A stretch of 64,000 nt of DNA from Petrolisthes cinctipes (lineage: Eukaryota; Arthropoda; Malacostraca; Decapoda; Porcellanidae): assembly GCA_033782935.1 (NCBI GenBank), contig JAWQEG010000003.1:62001-126000 (forward strand), in the 5' to 3' direction. The stretch's first letter is position 1, and each line of letters starts with the position of its first letter. Positions 11,762-22,356 of this stretch are shown here, one piece after another. Made by a program: the position numbers and the translations under genes. Under the pieces are notes generated by a model. It worked only from the letters and a program-made list of their open reading frames with translations. It searched no databases and was not told the origin of the DNA.

Positions 11762-12340
11762 TTACATATTGTCTCCATATATTTGTCCTCTTTCTCCTTG
11801 AAAATTATTTCTCATTAACTTTGCATCCTTTATATACCATCCCTTTTCTCCCAGTTCTCGTTTTCTTTTTAATTCCTCCCAGAGCTCCTTATTTTGTTGT
11901 CTCTCTATCTTAGTCATATCCAAGGTGATAGATATTCTCTTTGCTAGCCTATGGTTTGTATTCTTAAGGTTCTTTGCATTTTTCAGAATCTGCCACTTCA
12001 TCCATGTTTCTTTTAATTTTATCAGGAGTGGTCTCTTCTTTCCTGGTTCATTTATTAATCCTAATCTTGCTGCATCCAAAATTTCTACATCCTCTACTTT
12101 TACTTCCCTTTGTATTATTTCCAGAGAATTTTCTATGTCTTTCCGTATTTTTTCCTTTGGTTCAGATTCCTCGGGTTCTTCTAAATTATAAATGATAATA
12201 TTATTCCTCTTTCTCTCTTTTTCCTCTCTCTCTTTCATATCTTCAACCATTTCACTTTTTAGTTCTACTTTCATTATCTCTATTTTCTTATCTCTCTTCT
12301 TCAGTTCTAACTCCATTTCATTCTTCATTTCCTCTATCAT
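11762..12340 (-). pseudogene. LINE F ORF1-like RNA-binding protein, N-terminally truncated
   Basis: A 192-codon frame with an opening Glu/Lys-rich amphipathic stretch (residues about 1-45) that looks like a coiled coil. It is followed by NNIIIYNLEEPEESE, a pattern typical of the RRM-like segment of LINE ORF1 proteins, then a basic C-terminal half (RLAKRISITLD, ELKRKRELGEKGW). Such proteins coat the LINE RNA. The frame ends in GDNM immediately before the ORF2 frame. The coiled coil is cut off by the 44-bp minisatellite at 12346, so the first Met is not the original start. No internal stop within the surviving part. Confidence 0.7.
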
Positions 12341-12345
12341 ATCTT

Positions 12346-12595
12346 TCTTTAGACCATTCTAAGACTATTTTCTACCTTCATTACCCACTTCTTTAGACCA
12401 TTCTAAGACTATTTTCTACCTTCATTATCCACTTCTTTAGACCATTCTAAGACTATTTTCTACCTTCATTACCCACTTCTTTAGACCATTCTAAGACTAT
12501 TTTCTACCTTCATTACCCACTTATTTAGACCATTCTAAGACTATTTTCTACCTTCATTACCCACTTCTTTAGACCATTCTAAGACTATATTCTTC
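12346..12595. repeat. 44-bp minisatellite, right block (about 5.7 copies)
   Basis: Starts in mid-unit (tctttagacc at 12346). Full units start at 12370, 12414, 12458, 12502 and 12546. One unit carries cttattt instead of cttcttt, the same variant as at the left junction of the LINE. Confidence 0.95.
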
Positions 12596-13163
12596 TATAG
12601 TATTTCCTCCGCAAATGCCCCATTTCCAAGATAGGGCATATTCAAATGGGGCATTTTGAAATTACCTAGACCGCATCAGACTACCGGGACGCATTATTAC
12701 GAACTGTATATTGAGTCGGCAACATACCCCCCGCCAGCCAATCAACGGCTAGATGTATCAGCCAGCCCGAGCCAATCACCACGCAAGAAGGGCTTGACAA
12801 TGACATAATGAAAAGTTTCTATGTATCAAATATAAAGTCTCAATATTTTGTTGCCACATGACTAATAGTAGAATATAGAGAGCAGTTAGTGAAGAAGCAT
12901 AGTGGAAAATGTACTCTCCTATACAATTTCTGATGCGTGAAACTCGACACAAACTAGGTTACTCGTACTGAACAATGTTGATGACTAAGGCAAAGTTACC
13001 ATGTATAACTTTTGCTGCGAAATAATATGCAGTGCGATACGCACTGTCTTAATTAATCAAAGCTCTCATTTTTGAGGTAATTTCCTCAGATTATCGTAAT
13101 TTGGGGTAATTTAAAATATAATTGTTGCCATCAAAGGTAATTTCCATAAACCATCAGTTCTTC
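12596..13163. other. intergenic, hairpin at ~12613-12658
   Basis: The arms aaatgccccattt and aaatggggcattt form a potential stem with a loop of about 20 bases. Three copies of ggtaattt lie at about 13075-13140. A 50-bp stretch at 12903-12952 reappears inverted near 14838-14890. No coding signal. Confidence 0.45.
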
Positions 13164-13841
13164 GGTGCTACTATAGCGTGAGATCTACCTCAATATAGCA
13201 TGAGATCTACCCCCCGTTTCGACTATAGCGTGAGATCTATCGCAGCATCGAACTATAATATAATATTGTATGTGTATATATATTTATTTAAACCTTATAT
13301 TATCATTTATATATCTATATACTATTTATATCTATATTAAAGGCAGAGGTAAAAATAAACACGCTATTAAATACAAAACATACATTATTTTATTTTAGCA
13401 AAAAACATTTCGTATATCTTCTAGGATTGACACGAATAGATCATTGGAATTTGTTCTCATAATCTTCCAGCAAAAATGATCAAGATGTGACTGGAACAGC
13501 TGACTACCAACACCTCGCATTTTCTTGAGAATCATCGTTTTAGCATCCAACCACGATCGCTCAATTGCCTGTGTGTGTGTGTGTGCTCCTGTCGCTGGAT
13601 CCACATAATGTCGCTGGTGATTCACTGTTGAATGTTGGTAACCCATAGCATTTAGATTACTATAAGCAGACCGCTCATCTGAATGTATCACCAAACCATT
13701 TGCACATTCCCTTTCAATAATAGGGATCCATGTTAGACCTCACCTGACCTGATGGCCACGTGAGGGGAGGGGCAAGGTAGACCTCCGCGCTGCACCTGGG
13801 TAGACTACATATGGTGGTAGACCTCACGCTATAGTAGCACC
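13164..13841 (-). mobile_element. Merlin-superfamily DNA transposon, internally deleted
   Basis: The terminal inverted repeats begin ggtgctactatagcgtgag at 13164, and the mirrored end finishes ctatagtagcacc at 13841. The flanking octamers agttcttc (13156-13163) and agttgtac (13842-13849) match at 6 of 8 positions, fitting the 8-9-bp duplications of this superfamily. The word tatagcgtgagatct is repeated subterminally (three similar copies at 13171-13230). The only coding content is the C-terminal part of an IS1595-like transposase. Confidence 0.8.
13395..13742 (-). pseudogene. Merlin (IS1595/ISXO2-like) transposase, C-terminal fragment
   Basis: The minus strand encodes VIHSDERSAYSNLNAMGYQH, then VNHQRHYVDPATGAHTHTQ, IERSWLDAKTMILKKMRGV and HLDHFCWKIM. 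This is the signature of the IS1595/ISXO2 DDE domain used by Merlin elements: the Asp in HSDE is the second catalytic residue and the Glu in IERSW the third. The frame is open upstream of the nominal start (IERECANGL precedes LVIHSDE), running to about 13742, so no true start is present. The N-terminal half, including the first catalytic Asp, is missing between here and the right terminus. The enzyme is therefore non-functional. Confidence 0.85.
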
Positions 13842-14896
13842 AGTTGTACATGTACATGAAAGTTGTACATGTAAAATCGTGCATTCACTGATCATAGCTT
13901 TCATTTGTCAATTTGTAATAATTATAACCACTAAAATTACGTATCACTAATGTACAGTATGCCTCGTGCTTACTTTATCCTCATATGATCATATATTTCA
14001 GTATCTAAGGTAATATAGCCCCATCTATAGTAATTTCACACAGTTACAGTAATGCATACTACAAAGTAAATATTAGATTAGATTAGACTTCAATTTTATA
14101 TATAGCGGTGAGTTCTTGACTGGAATGTCCCATGCAGCAAGAGGGAAGCATAAGGCTACTCATAACCTCTCCCCTTCGCATGTCATCATTGCTTGTCTCC
14201 TCATAAAATTATATTGTATAATTATGTATTTCAGCATTCCTCTTTTTTTTTACTAACCTTTTGTTCTTAAACTAATAATGGAATGTTGGAAAACAATGTG
14301 CTAGGCCCTTCTATTATATTGTACTCTACTTGTATTTATTTTATCTATTGTATAACTTCATAATATAATACAGGTACTGTACATCTAGTAAGACAACGTA
14401 AGTGACATTCTCACATTGATAACTTTATGTAAGTAGTTATCTTAACTAATTTGCTGTGAATAACTGATATGTGTGATTGTCAGTAATACCACAGGACATT
14501 CATTTTATACTGTATTTTACAAAGGGATCAACAACTGATAGGCAAGCTAAGGTAAAGTCTTTATTATCACTAAAGCCTATAAACTATTCTCAAAATTATA
14601 TTGTCAAACCCTTCCTTTGTGAAATCCAGGTTAAACATACTGGTAGGCCTGTATATAACTTTAAATCACAACACGAGTGAAAAATATATCAGACTCGGAG
14701 ACACACTGTTCTTGTTAGTCTGCCAGCTGGTGTCACTCTCGAGTTTTAAAGACACGCCGCTTAGAGTCTCTTGAAGCGACGCTGTACACTAAGAGTACAA
14801 TAATCATTCGCAATGCAGGATCAAATAATTAACAGAAGTATGTCGAGTTTCACGCTTTAGAAAATATATAGGAGAGTACATTTTCCATTGTAAAAT
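13842..14896. other. no gene recognised
   Basis: AT-rich DNA with a direct duplication of gttgtacatgta (13843 and 13862). The stretch 14838-14890 is an inverted relative of 12903-12952. Short frames here have no recognisable domain. Confidence 0.4.
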
Positions 14897-15074
14897 ATAT
14901 AAAAGAATCAAAACTAAAAAAACATCAAACCATCTAAAAACCATAAATATCATAAAATCACAATTTTTGGAGGAGGCCAGCCTCCTCCACATAGGGGAGG
15001 GTGTTCCCTCCCACACTAAAAGCCTCCTCCCCGAGCACCTGGGAGAGACTGTAAGAACCACCACTCACCCGGTA

Positions 15075-15893
15075 CTAGGAGAGGTGCCAACGACGATGGT
15101 CCCCAAGGCTGGGACACTTAACAATAAGATGTACTGTCAGAGGGACCAGACAATTATCACAGTAGGGAGGGGGAGCCCTCTCCATTAAAAAGCCATGAGT
15201 CATTAATGTGTGGCCAATGCAGAGACGGACAAGAGTTGTCTCCCACCGGCGGGACAGGCCGCTGTAGCTCCACAAACCAAGGCGCTGGCAGATGTCGCGG
15301 GGCTTGTTAGCCCCGACGGCGTCCCATCTGTCCTGCCAGCAGTAACGAATGGCAGTATCTATGTAGGGTTGAAGGTCCACTGCCGGAACGGAGTGACACC
15401 TGGCAGGAGGCTGAGAATTGGAGACCGCAGCCTTAGCCAGAGTGTCAGCCTGCTCATTCCCACCGACACCCACATGGGCCGGGACCCAACAAAATGCGAC
15501 TTTGTGGCCACGACGACCCAGGAGGACAAGCCACTCAAGAATGGCCAACACCAGGGGATGGGAAGAGTTAAAATTGCACAAGGCCTGCAAGGCTCTACAG
15601 GAATCGCTAAAAATGGTAAAAGAAGGCTGAGGGAGAGTAAAATTAACTTGGAGGGCATATATAATGGCCGAGAGCTCAGCAGTAAAAATTGACATGCCAA
15701 AAGGGAGCCTGCTGCCTCTGCAAAAGTCAGGAAAGACAACTCCAAAACCAACTCCAGCATTAGACTTTGACCCATCAGTGTACACAGGAAAGGACTCCCT
15801 GTGAGAGGAGGCAAGTTCTAAAAAGAGGGAACGAGCCTCTGGAGGAGGAAGAGATTCCTTCTTGGAGCCACCCTGGGGACCGGCACAGGACAA
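15075..15893 (-). pseudogene. LINE copy A ORF2, RNase H and CCHC knuckle
   Basis: An open 272-codon frame. RNase H signatures appear in order: PVYTDGSKSNAGVGFG (first Asp), FTAELSAIIYAL (Glu), IFSDSCRALQAL (Asp) and WVPAHVGVGGNEQADTLA (last Asp), all four catalytic residues present. A C-terminal CCHC knuckle follows, with CDNC ... HLIVKC. The domain would degrade the RNA strand during reverse transcription. RNase H plus CCHC places the family in the I supergroup of LINEs. The rest of ORF2 upstream (15990-16624, RT thumb with MHCRIRGVHPDPGLFMYSH) is in other frames, so the enzyme as a whole is broken. Confidence 0.85.
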
Positions 15894-16627
15894 ATTGGGA
15901 AGTCATCAATGCCCATCTCCTCCATAGCCTTCCTGACCTGGAAGCCAAAGGGCCATGGTGTGCGAGAATGTGAAAGGTAGTACCGAGACATGATATCAGA
16001 TGACACCGCCAAGCAGGGAAGGGAGTCAGGAAGTCGATGTAATCAATGCCAACAACGAACCATCAAGGACTGGCAACGGAGATCGAGAGGTGGCTCATTA
16101 GCGTCTACCAGGAGACTGGGGATTGGGGACGACCTGAAGGCTCCGGTCGCCAGACGTACTCCAGCATGATGAACAGGGTCTAAAACTCTGAGACGTGCAT
16201 TCGTTGCAGAGGAGTACACCTCACACCCATAGTCGAGTTTTGAGCTAATAAAAACATGTTATAGGCAGAGGAGGGTTGCCCGATCAGCCCCCCAGGACAT
16301 ATGGCCCAGGACCCTCAACAGTTTAAGAGTCTTGAGGCAAGAGACCTTAAATGAACGTAAGTGGGGAACCAAAGTCAAACGTTTGTCAAAAAGGAGACCC
16401 AAAAAGCGAGTCTCCTCGACACAACGTATCCGATGACTATACATGAATAAGCCCGGATCGGGGTGGACGCCTCGGATGCGGCAGTGCATAGCAACTGTCT
16501 TGGCAGGAGTAAATCGAAACCCATGAAAACCAGCTCAACGTGACACCCTGTCAATAGCAAGCTGCATGCTCCGCTCCGCCACTGACATACGGAAAGCAGC
16601 AAACCAGACCGCCAGGTCGTCAACGTA

Positions 16628-17528
16628 CAGTCTCCTCCACTGCCGAGTTCATCACTCCAGCATTGTCAATGTGTGTAACCCACAAGATGTGAACCTCCAG
16701 TGTCGTCGACTCTAGTATCCGAAACACACACCAATATGAGTCAGTGGAAGATTGATTGAGGGGTGGTGGGGGCTTGGGTGTGGTGTTTTATGGATGCAGG
16801 GTAGGGAACTGTAAGCTGTAATGCAGAAATCTTGGCTAGGTGCTATTTTTATGAATGCTCAATATAGGTAATTGATAATAGTAACACTTAGTGGAGTTTT
16901 TGTTTCATGTTCTACATCATAACGATAGTTACTGCAGGTAAGAATAATATCTCTAGGGTGGAATTTAGGCACGTCAACGTGTTGCTATAACATTCCACAC
17001 CACCATTAGTCCCCACAAGTTAGTCGTTAGTCATTGCATATTAATGTTGTATTTATTTTGTGACGATGACGTAGATTTGTCAGTAACAACAATGTCCAAC
17101 CTTTGATGAACATTAAAATAGTAGTAGTAGTGTACTAACAGTTGTCATTAAAAATTGTTTCTTGACAGTAAGACTAAAGATAATTCATTATATATTTTCC
17201 TTTATATTGTGAACCTTTCACAACCTTTATTGTTCACATTACTTTGTGATCATAGACGGAATGGGTGAGGATGGAAACATAAATCATATATTTAAGGTGT
17301 TGGATGCTTCATTGATGAATACAGTCGAGCTTCAAGGTGTTGGTTGATTCAAGGCATACATTAGTAAATATTCTGATATTTCACTTTGATACAGATTGAC
17401 TTGCACCTTATATGTGATATACAATACCCTATAAACACAAAACAATTTATTTCATTAATATTAATTGAGTTTAGGCCATGACGATATGATGCTAGTAACC
17501 ACAACTGTGCATGCCAATTAATGTGTGT

Positions 17529-17602
<74 letters not shown>

Positions 17603-18348
17603 TTCAAGGTATTCGCGACTTTAACTTAAAATGTATGAATTTTGTTGGCATCCTCGCTCAATCCGTCTATAACCGCTTAGTAATGTCAAAACTGAAGTGT
17701 GTGAAAGTTCAATATGTAATGATTATAAAATATTACCTCGGTCGGAGCAGTCAAATTTCACAATGCTCGTAAATTGAAGATATTTGTTATAATTGACAGA
17801 ATTGACAGCCTTCGTCATCACAATTATTAACTTGGTGGGACCAACCTATGGAAATTTATAAGGCCTGATTTTAATATGTTATGTTCTAGGAACATTAAAA
17901 TTGTGACGTTAAAACTTCACATTCAATATAATTTACTTAATATGTGTAATAACTATCATTATCGTTATGATGTAGAACATGAAATATTAATTAAAACCAA
18001 CCCAGCATTTCTTTTACCGTTTGAGAGCATAATATACTGATAACAAATAATAACTAATGACTTTACTAATCATCACAATGTTGTGGTCTACAAATGTCAT
18101 GTTTATGTAACGGATTTATATAGCTGACATATAATTTAGTACAGCATTACTGCTTACAGTCCCCTCGCTAACTTTCCTCCATAAAACATGCACCACACCA
18201 TTCCCAAACCTACACCCCTCCATTACCATCCCCCCGATTTACTCCTGCCATGTGTTTCGGATATGTGAGTCGAAACTGGAGATTTACACCTTGTGGGGTA
18301 CAAACATTGACAACGCTGGAGTGATGAACGTGGCAGTGGAGGAGACTG
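16628..18348. mobile_element. non-autonomous Tc1/mariner-like element with very long inverted repeats, inserted in LINE A
   Basis: The ends are cagtctcctccactgcc at 16628 and its inverse ggcagtggaggagactg ending at 18348, each flanked by TA. Joining the two flanks restores the LINE text found uninterrupted in copy B' (atcaacgtacatggaat), so the boundaries are firm. The inverted arms match in blocks for about 430 bp inward, for example the ttccatgttctacatcataacg-like block near 16907 and its inverse near 17965. No transposase is present. A (GA)n tract lies in the loop. Confidence 0.8.
17529..17597. repeat. (GA)n microsatellite
   Basis: Uninterrupted 69-bp GA tract in the loop of the long-TIR element. 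The RERE-type open frame across it is an artefact. Confidence 0.97.
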
Positions 18349-18350
18349 TA

Positions 18351-19260
18351 CATGGAATTGGCTATACCGTCCGGAAGGGATGAAGCAATGGCATTAATTG
18401 CTACTGCAAACAATGTGACACTGAGGACGCTTCCTTGTGAGACGCCCTCTTCCTGTGCAACGGATGCTGAGAGGGTTGTACCAAACCTCACAGAAAAACT
18501 GCGACCACTGAGAAACTCCATAAGAAAGCGTGGAAGGCGACTCCGCAGGCCATATGCATGTAGTTGCTGCAGAATGCCATATTGCCATGTAGTGTCATAG
18601 GCTTTCTCTAAATCAAAGAATACACAGACAAGGTGTTGATGTCGTGCAAAAGCCTTACATGCAACAGCTTCCAATCTGACCAAAGCATCTGTAGTGGAAT
18701 GGTTTACGAATGCCAGACTGGGACGGAGACAGAAAAAGACCCAGTTCGAGAAAGTATACCAGTCTGACATTCACCATCTTCTCAAATAGTTTACAGAGAC
18801 AGGAGGTCAAGGCAATTGGTCTGTAATTGATGGCAACACTAGAGTCCTTGCCCGGCTTGGAGAAAGGAAGGATGGTAGCAACCCTCTACCCAGAAGGGAA
18901 GATACCCTCCAGCCAGATTCTGTTATATAAAGCTAGAATAAATGAGATCGCCTCCTCACCCAAATGCCGCAACATTGCATATGGGATATTGTCAGGCCCA
19001 GGAGAAGTGTCGCTGCAGAGAACACTTGGGTGAGTGGAGTTTTAGAATTAACTGAAGACACATAGGCCTCCCAAGATGCACGTCTTGCCTCCTTTAAAAT
19101 TCGTCTAGTCCGAGCCCTTGCCCGTCGGAAATCCTCTAAAAGAATTGGGTCCCCACGATTGCGACGAAGGCGAGAGAAAGCAGCACGCTTCTCCCTCACA
19201 GCAGTAGTGCAGACTGGTGACCACCAAGGGACAGTGAAATATGTTACAGCCTTGTCAGAG
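18351..19260 (-). pseudogene. LINE copy A ORF2, reverse-transcriptase core
   Basis: The minus-strand frame at 18770-18351 contains STTDALVRLEAVACKAFARH, VFFDLEKAYDTTWQYG (RT motif A with catalytic Asp) and SQGSVLSVTLFAVAINAIA (motif B). It runs to IANSMY, where the YVDD box should begin and where the Tc1/mariner-like element interrupts the frame. Upstream, 18840-19020 (in other frames) carries the entry segment of RT. 19199-18990 carries REKRAAFSRLRRNRGDPILL and RRASWEAYVSS, the linker between endonuclease and RT. The missing middle shows this copy cannot encode an active enzyme. Confidence 0.8.
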
Positions 19261-19289
19261 CTACCAAAATCGGCTACAGAAGAAACCGT

Positions 19290-20197
19290 CTGGCACTACC
19301 AATACTGATGAATTGGGTGTTAGCAGAGTGGAGGATATCTTGCTCAAAGAGGTACATCTTACATTGGCGACAACGTAAGGGGTGAGCATCCCTGCAGCAA
19401 AAGCAGTAACTCTCTGACTGACACTCAGAAGTAAGATGAGAGTCAAGAGCAGAACAATTACCACACCGGGAATGATTGTTGCAGTTTCTCCTCCCATGAC
19501 CAAACTTATAACAACAGAAACACTACAAAAGATGCTCAACAAAAGGCTTCACCTCAAAAGAGGTGGGATTAATGTTAATGTGATCTGGGATATGCCAGCC
19601 ATAGAAAGTGAGGATGATCATACTTTTACTGCCCTTTATCTTTGATACTCGTTGGACACTATCTGGGCACATAGCGAGAATATTCTCTTCTGAGAATTCA
19701 TACAGGTCCTCATTATAAATACGCCCCTTGCTATAATTAAATGTTCGATGTGGTTTGATGGATTCAAACATGCTATCAGAAGGACAGGGGTGATTGAGGA
19801 GCATCATGGCCTGAGTTAGATCTTTGGCTCTGATTAAAACGCCCTTACCGTACTTTTTTATGTGGCCCATTGGTAGTAATCCAATTTCTTTTTCCAGATA
19901 CCAGGAAGCATGGATAAAGTTACCACGTCCCTTCCTGTAGTAAGCCACAAACCAAAAGGGTGTAGTAACCCGACGCTTCTTAGGGACATGCTCTACAGAG
20001 TCATCAAAGATGTTAGGGCAGTAGTCATTGTCACTGTCAACTACATTTGTGGACCGCATCATCTGAAATTTGCAATGAGTATCCCCCACAATCAGAGAAT
20101 CTTTTGCCTCAAAAGCTGCTTTGGAAGCAGCATTTGTATTGAATGTAATATAGCACCGATTAGACCTACAGTCACTGTCATAAGTGATTTGGATACG
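19290..20197 (-). pseudogene. LINE copy A ORF1 (gag-like) fragment
   Basis: The frame at 20089-19523 reads CPNIFDDSVEHVPKKRRV, RGNFIHASWYLEKEIGLLPM, AKDLTQAMMLLNHPCPSD and FYGWHIPDHININPTSFEV, collinear with ORF1 of copy D. The CCHC-rich region follows in another frame at 19542-19300. ORF1 proteins of I-type LINEs bind their own RNA. The N-terminus is lost at about 20197, the 5' truncation point, and the C-terminal tail is lost in the deletion near 19290. Confidence 0.75.
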
Positions 20198-22356
20198 AAG
20201 AATATTAATTGAATACAGGGAATAACATGCATTTATAATTAAAATGTATAATTACGAACCTAGCATTCCTATGTTGTTACCTGCAATTTAACTGTAACTT
20301 ACGTAGAAAATTAATTAGATTAGTTAGGGTCTAAAGTCAAGACAGTACATTTTCTTATTGGCGGAACAATACATGCCTTGTATATGTATACTACAGTAAT
20401 ATAATACTTTAACCAAGGAAGAAGGCAATGTATTTGAGCACAATAATATGTGTAAATTATGGTATGTAACTGAATATACACCAGTAAGGGTCGAACTGAT
20501 AGAAATGTCATAATTAAAAATACATTGGTCACTACTTCGTTTCACCAGGGGTAGAGAGGAGGTGAGGAGGGAATAACCTACTTTATTTCTTCCTCATTCT
20601 GCTTCCGGTATTGTGACAGGTAAGAGCTGAGCTCTCATTGGTCCCCTTTGATTCTACTGTATTGTGAATATTGTGAACGGTGAATTAATTAGTCCAGTGA
20701 TGGAATTTTAATAACTGAAGAATATTGTGTGTTCACGTAAGGTCATAGTAACTAATGTATATTTGTTCATTCTGCTTCCTTTATTGTGACAGCTGGGTGA
20801 AGAAGCTTTATTGATTTAGTAACAAACCCTTGAGCAACTTGACATGTGGTGAATAATACTAATAATAATTGCTGGTAATTCACAATTCGAATAATATTAG
20901 GATATTGATGTTAGGATGTATTAGGATGTTTAGGATGTAATTTTTTTTAAATATTTTGGTCATTGTTTAAGGAAGGTGGATTTAAGAGTGTTTAGATCTC
21001 TGTCAATTAGCGAGACACGGAATTCTTCCTGTCCTAGTTGACAGAACGGGCAGTAGGAACTATTAATAAGGGAGGGGGGAAATATTATTGTATTATTATT
21101 ATATAAATATAAATGTACTCGTGTGATAATATTATAAATAAACGGGTTTATAATTAGTTGAGTATTTCCGTCACCGATATTAACAAATAGACTGTGCTCT
21201 TATATAGATATTGATTCTCAATTCACAACACTGATCATACCCCCGTTAAAATCTTAGTCTGAGTTGCTTGCTCGCGCACCTAAATAAGCTAACGCTACAC
21301 TACCCTTCCGGTGTGTGTTCATTTCATTCCTCTTGTCAACTTGGTCTGGTGGTGGTAGCGTATACCTAGTACTGAGGAGGGACTGGACTTGTCCTGTTCC
21401 TCATCAGTCTCTTTTTTTTCCAGACCTGGTTGATCCAGCCATAGGATAGAGTAGTAGCATACACTGGTGGCTTTTTGTTTTGTTAAAGGCAGTGGGTTTT
21501 TGTTTTCCTCCCAGAGTAAAGAAAAATAGTAATATTAAATTAGGGGGACAAAATTCGCGCTTTTACAGCAGTACATATGAATATAGGGAAGGCCAGCCTG
21601 TCGTGCAGCGTCGTGGAGAGTCGTTAGTTGCAGTGTCGCTTGTGTAGTAGTGTAGAGCATGGGCACAACGTGTGGTCAGAGTGGAAACACGTGTGTTGCA
21701 GGTGTGTGTCGACGGCAGTAGTAGGGCAATGTGTTCCTCTGTAGTAGCTCACTGGATAGTCTGCCTCTCAGGCGCAACTTTCCCTTTGTATCCTCTCACT
21801 TTCAGGTTCCCGTATGTAGCGTGCCCACGTGACCAAGCGCATCACCTGACCTGCTGCACCCATCTCGATTTATACCTGGAGAGAGCAGGAGGCCGTTGTT
21901 TGCCCTTCCAAGTGTGGATAAAGCTGTGTGAGGGGACGGGATTAACTTACCCGTCAGTCTGAGGCTTGTCTGGGGCCGGGAAAGTACAAAGGAACAAGGA
22001 GTGGCGTACCCGCACATGAAATATACAAAGGAATACGGAGTGTTGCCTGTGGCGCCACTACAAGTGTATCTACCTGGGAACTACTGAATTTGCCACATAA
22101 AACATTTTTTTAAGACCCAGCTGCATTTTCACGACATGCCTCTACTTGTTGCCGTGTGATTTCCAGTTCGATTATAGTTTGTTATTTTCTGCAACTAAAT
22201 TATTGACTTGTTGTTTTAACTGAATTACTTGGAAATAGAGGTGTTGATTTATAGTTTGCAGCAGTTGGGTCACCTCATGAATGAATGAGCGGTGGGAACT
22301 TGACTGAGGTGTCACATAAGTTTTCAGCTTTTTTGTTGCTGATGTAGAAGCATCTG
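20198..22356. other. 2.2 kb without a supported gene
   Basis: Mostly AT-rich. An imperfect direct repeat of cattctgcttcc...ttgtgacag occurs at about 20596 and 20770. At 21424-21440 acctggttgatccagcc differs by one base from the universal 5' start of 18S rRNA. It is followed by agtagtagcata but no further rRNA, so this is not an rRNA gene. A GC-richer stretch (21590-22050) has open frames but no domain I recognise. Confidence 0.4.

Larger units (their letters stand above)
8389..12345 (-). mobile_element. non-LTR retrotransposon (LINE F), 5'-truncated, inserted in the 44-bp minisatellite
   Basis: A 4-kb minus-strand LINE with ORF1, endonuclease, reverse transcriptase and a C-terminal zinc knuckle. 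It is flanked on both sides by the same 44-bp tandem repeat, so it landed inside one repeat unit. ORF1 starts within the coiled coil with no leader, so the 5' end is truncated. The 3' end reads toward 8389 without a clear poly(A) tail. No RNase H domain is visible. The clade is not assigned. Confidence 0.88.
14897..20197 (-). mobile_element. I-type LINE copy A (A-D family), 5'-truncated, internally deleted and interrupted
   Basis: A minus-strand copy of the family best preserved at 57328-63445. From 5' to 3' it reads: ORF1 part (20197-19290), junction to the pre-RT region, reverse transcriptase (18790-18351), an inserted element (16628-18348), the rest of RT, RNase H and knuckle, then 3'UTR to about 14897. 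Two deletions are visible against copy D. One near 19290 joins ORF1 directly to pre-RT and removes the whole endonuclease. One near 19020 removes the segment between TPLTQVF and the RT entry. Confidence 0.85.

Noticed and set aside
15210..15692. 160-codon plus-strand frame opposite LINE A RNase H
   Set aside because: Antisense shadow of the RNase H-knuckle region. The same shadow recurs opposite the same domain in copies B' and D.
21745..21825. Possible tRNA or SINE head (tagctcactgg A-box-like)
   Set aside because: The downstream B box is poor (ggttcccgta) and no cloverleaf or tail is visible.
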